Shown piece after piece: positions 6,092 to 6,457 of a stretch of 6,457 bases of DNA. Under the pieces are notes generated by a model. It was not told the origin of the DNA, searched no databases, and worked only from the letters and a program-made list of their open reading frames with translations. The position numbers and the translations under genes were made by a program. Each line of letters begins with the position of its first letter. Positions within the stretch are counted from its first letter, which is position 1. The stretch comes from Bacteroidota bacterium (GTDB lineage Bacteria > Bacteroidota > Ignavibacteria > Tepidaquicellales > Tepidaquicellaceae), in contig JAEYVS010000145.1 of assembly GCA_023429265.1 (NCBI GenBank), positions 1-6,457 of the forward strand, read 5' to 3'.

Positions 6092-6275
6092 CGCCATTAT
6101 GAAAATTGCCGGAGAAAATTTCTCGGATTCGAACGTCTTCGACCTCGCGTAGCGAGGGAGAAGCAGAGAAAAACTGTTCGAGCCTTTAAAAATATGTTCT
6201 TTATTCAGTATTCGATGGCGAGTTTTTTTCTCTGAGTGAAGAACACGAGAAATTTAGGCAATTTTCATTAAGGCG
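6092..6275. repeat. 184-base nested inverted-repeat element (MITE-like or structured intergenic repeat)
   Basis: The two ends are 19-base inverted repeats (6092-6110 and 6257-6275) matching at 17 of 19 positions, with the inner 12 bases perfect (ATGAAAATTGCC against GGCAATTTTCAT). Inside is a second perfect 10-base pair, AAATTTCTCG (6116-6125) with CGAGAAATTT (6246-6255). A third pair is CAGAGAAAAACT (6164-6175) with AGTTTTTTTCTCTG (6221-6234), which differs only by two extra T. A local hairpin, CCTCGC-GTA-GCGAGG, sits at 6143-6157. The whole can fold into one long branched hairpin. No coding sequence is evident inside, and no target-site duplication was seen at the edges. It may be a non-autonomous mobile element, a dispersed intergenic repeat, or a transcribed structure at the end of the operon. 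Confidence 0.65.
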
Positions 6276-6284
6276 GGCCCTTTT

Positions 6285-6310
6285 GCTTCTTTTGGGCAAG
6301 CAAAAGAAGC
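6285..6310. repeat. Strong 10-base-pair hairpin with an alternative fold
   Basis: GCTTCTTTTG (6285-6294) and CAAAAGAAGC (6301-6310) are perfect inverted repeats around the loop GGCAAG. An overlapping alternative pairs CTTTTGCTT (6280-6288) with AAGCAAAAG (6298-6306), so the two folds exclude each other. There is no T-run after the stem on the plus strand, so a classic terminator is not well supported. Similar CTTTTGCTT/AAGCAAAAG palindromes recur between genes in other bacteria as far as I recall, which suggests a dispersed repeat. Confidence 0.5.
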
Positions 6311-6394
6311 CGCCGGAGGCAAGAATTATCAATATTCAGAATAACTTTCAATCCTCATCCCCAAGCCAGGTTTGGGAATGCTAAATCCTACTTC

Positions 6395-6457
6395 TTAAAA
6401 CTCCACATTCGCACTAAAATTAAACACCCTGTAATCTCCAAAATCAAAATCTTCCGG
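6395..6457 (-). CDS. C-terminal end of an outer-membrane beta-barrel protein (5' part outside the window)
   Basis: On the minus strand, bases 6457 to 6395 read as 20 residues and a TAA: PEDFDFGDYRVFNFSANVEF. Alternating aromatic and polar residues ending in a terminal Phe are the mark of the last strand of an outer-membrane barrel, recognised by the BAM complex. TonB-dependent receptors of Bacteroidota often end this way, but 20 residues cannot identify the family. Whether it has any connection to metal uptake is unknown. It converges on the operon. Confidence 0.6.
   Translation of the reverse strand, partial: PEDFDFGDYRVFNFSANVEF

Larger units (their letters stand above)
6044..6394. other. 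Gene-free interval rich in inverted repeats
   Basis: These 351 bases lie between the stop of the fusion gene and the stop of a minus-strand gene, so the flanking genes converge. No open frame here looks like a protein. The interval holds the weak AT hairpin, the 184-base inverted-repeat element and the strong hairpin annotated separately. Bases 6311-6394 are otherwise unremarkable apart from a 5-base stem, CCCAA (6360-6364) with TTGGG (6372-6376), which has no T-run after it on either strand. Confidence 0.7.

Noticed and set aside
6360..6376. CCCAA/TTGGG hairpin as terminator of the minus-strand barrel gene
   Set aside because: There are only five pairs and no T-run follows on the minus strand.

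Overview
The window looks like chromosome from the Bacteroidota/Ignavibacteriota side of the FCB group. Four things point there: the C-terminal tail of a type IX secretion (T9SS) cargo at the left edge, an outer-membrane beta-barrel tail ending in phenylalanine at the right edge, weak or absent Shine-Dalgarno sequences before most genes, and a good TTG-N20-TAnnTTTG promoter of the Bacteroidota sigma type. The style of the sorting tail leans towards Ignavibacteria, but that is an impression, not a test.

Layout. Bases 1-153 are the end of a secreted T9SS protein. It converges on a membrane-anchored YkuE-like metallophosphoesterase (154-1419, minus strand), and the two stop codons abut. A 248-base divergent gap (1420-1667) holds the promoter and a possible operator for the main feature, a five-gene plus-strand operon (1668-6043). 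The operon encodes an MntR/DtxR-type metal-dependent repressor, a TroA/MntC-like substrate-binding lipoprotein, a predicted outer-membrane beta-barrel, an ABC ATPase, and an ABC-3 family permease carrying a second MntR-like domain at its C-terminus. Bases 6044-6394 contain no gene but include a 184-base nested inverted-repeat element followed by a strong hairpin. Bases 6395-6457 are the C-terminal end of a minus-strand outer-membrane protein.

How it fits together. The operon is a self-contained uptake system for manganese and/or iron, with zinc less likely. The barrel may pass metal through the outer membrane, the lipoprotein captures it in the periplasm, and the permease and ATPase import it. 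The stand-alone regulator probably represses the operon when metal is sufficient. The point of greatest interest is the permease-regulator fusion. It has the same architecture as chlamydial YtgCR, where a DtxR-like repressor is released by cleavage from a metal permease. Here the fused sensor coexists with a separate full-length MntR-type regulator in one operon. The fused copy keeps the metal ligands, but its recognition helix has diverged, so it may act as a metal sensor on the transporter rather than as a repressor.
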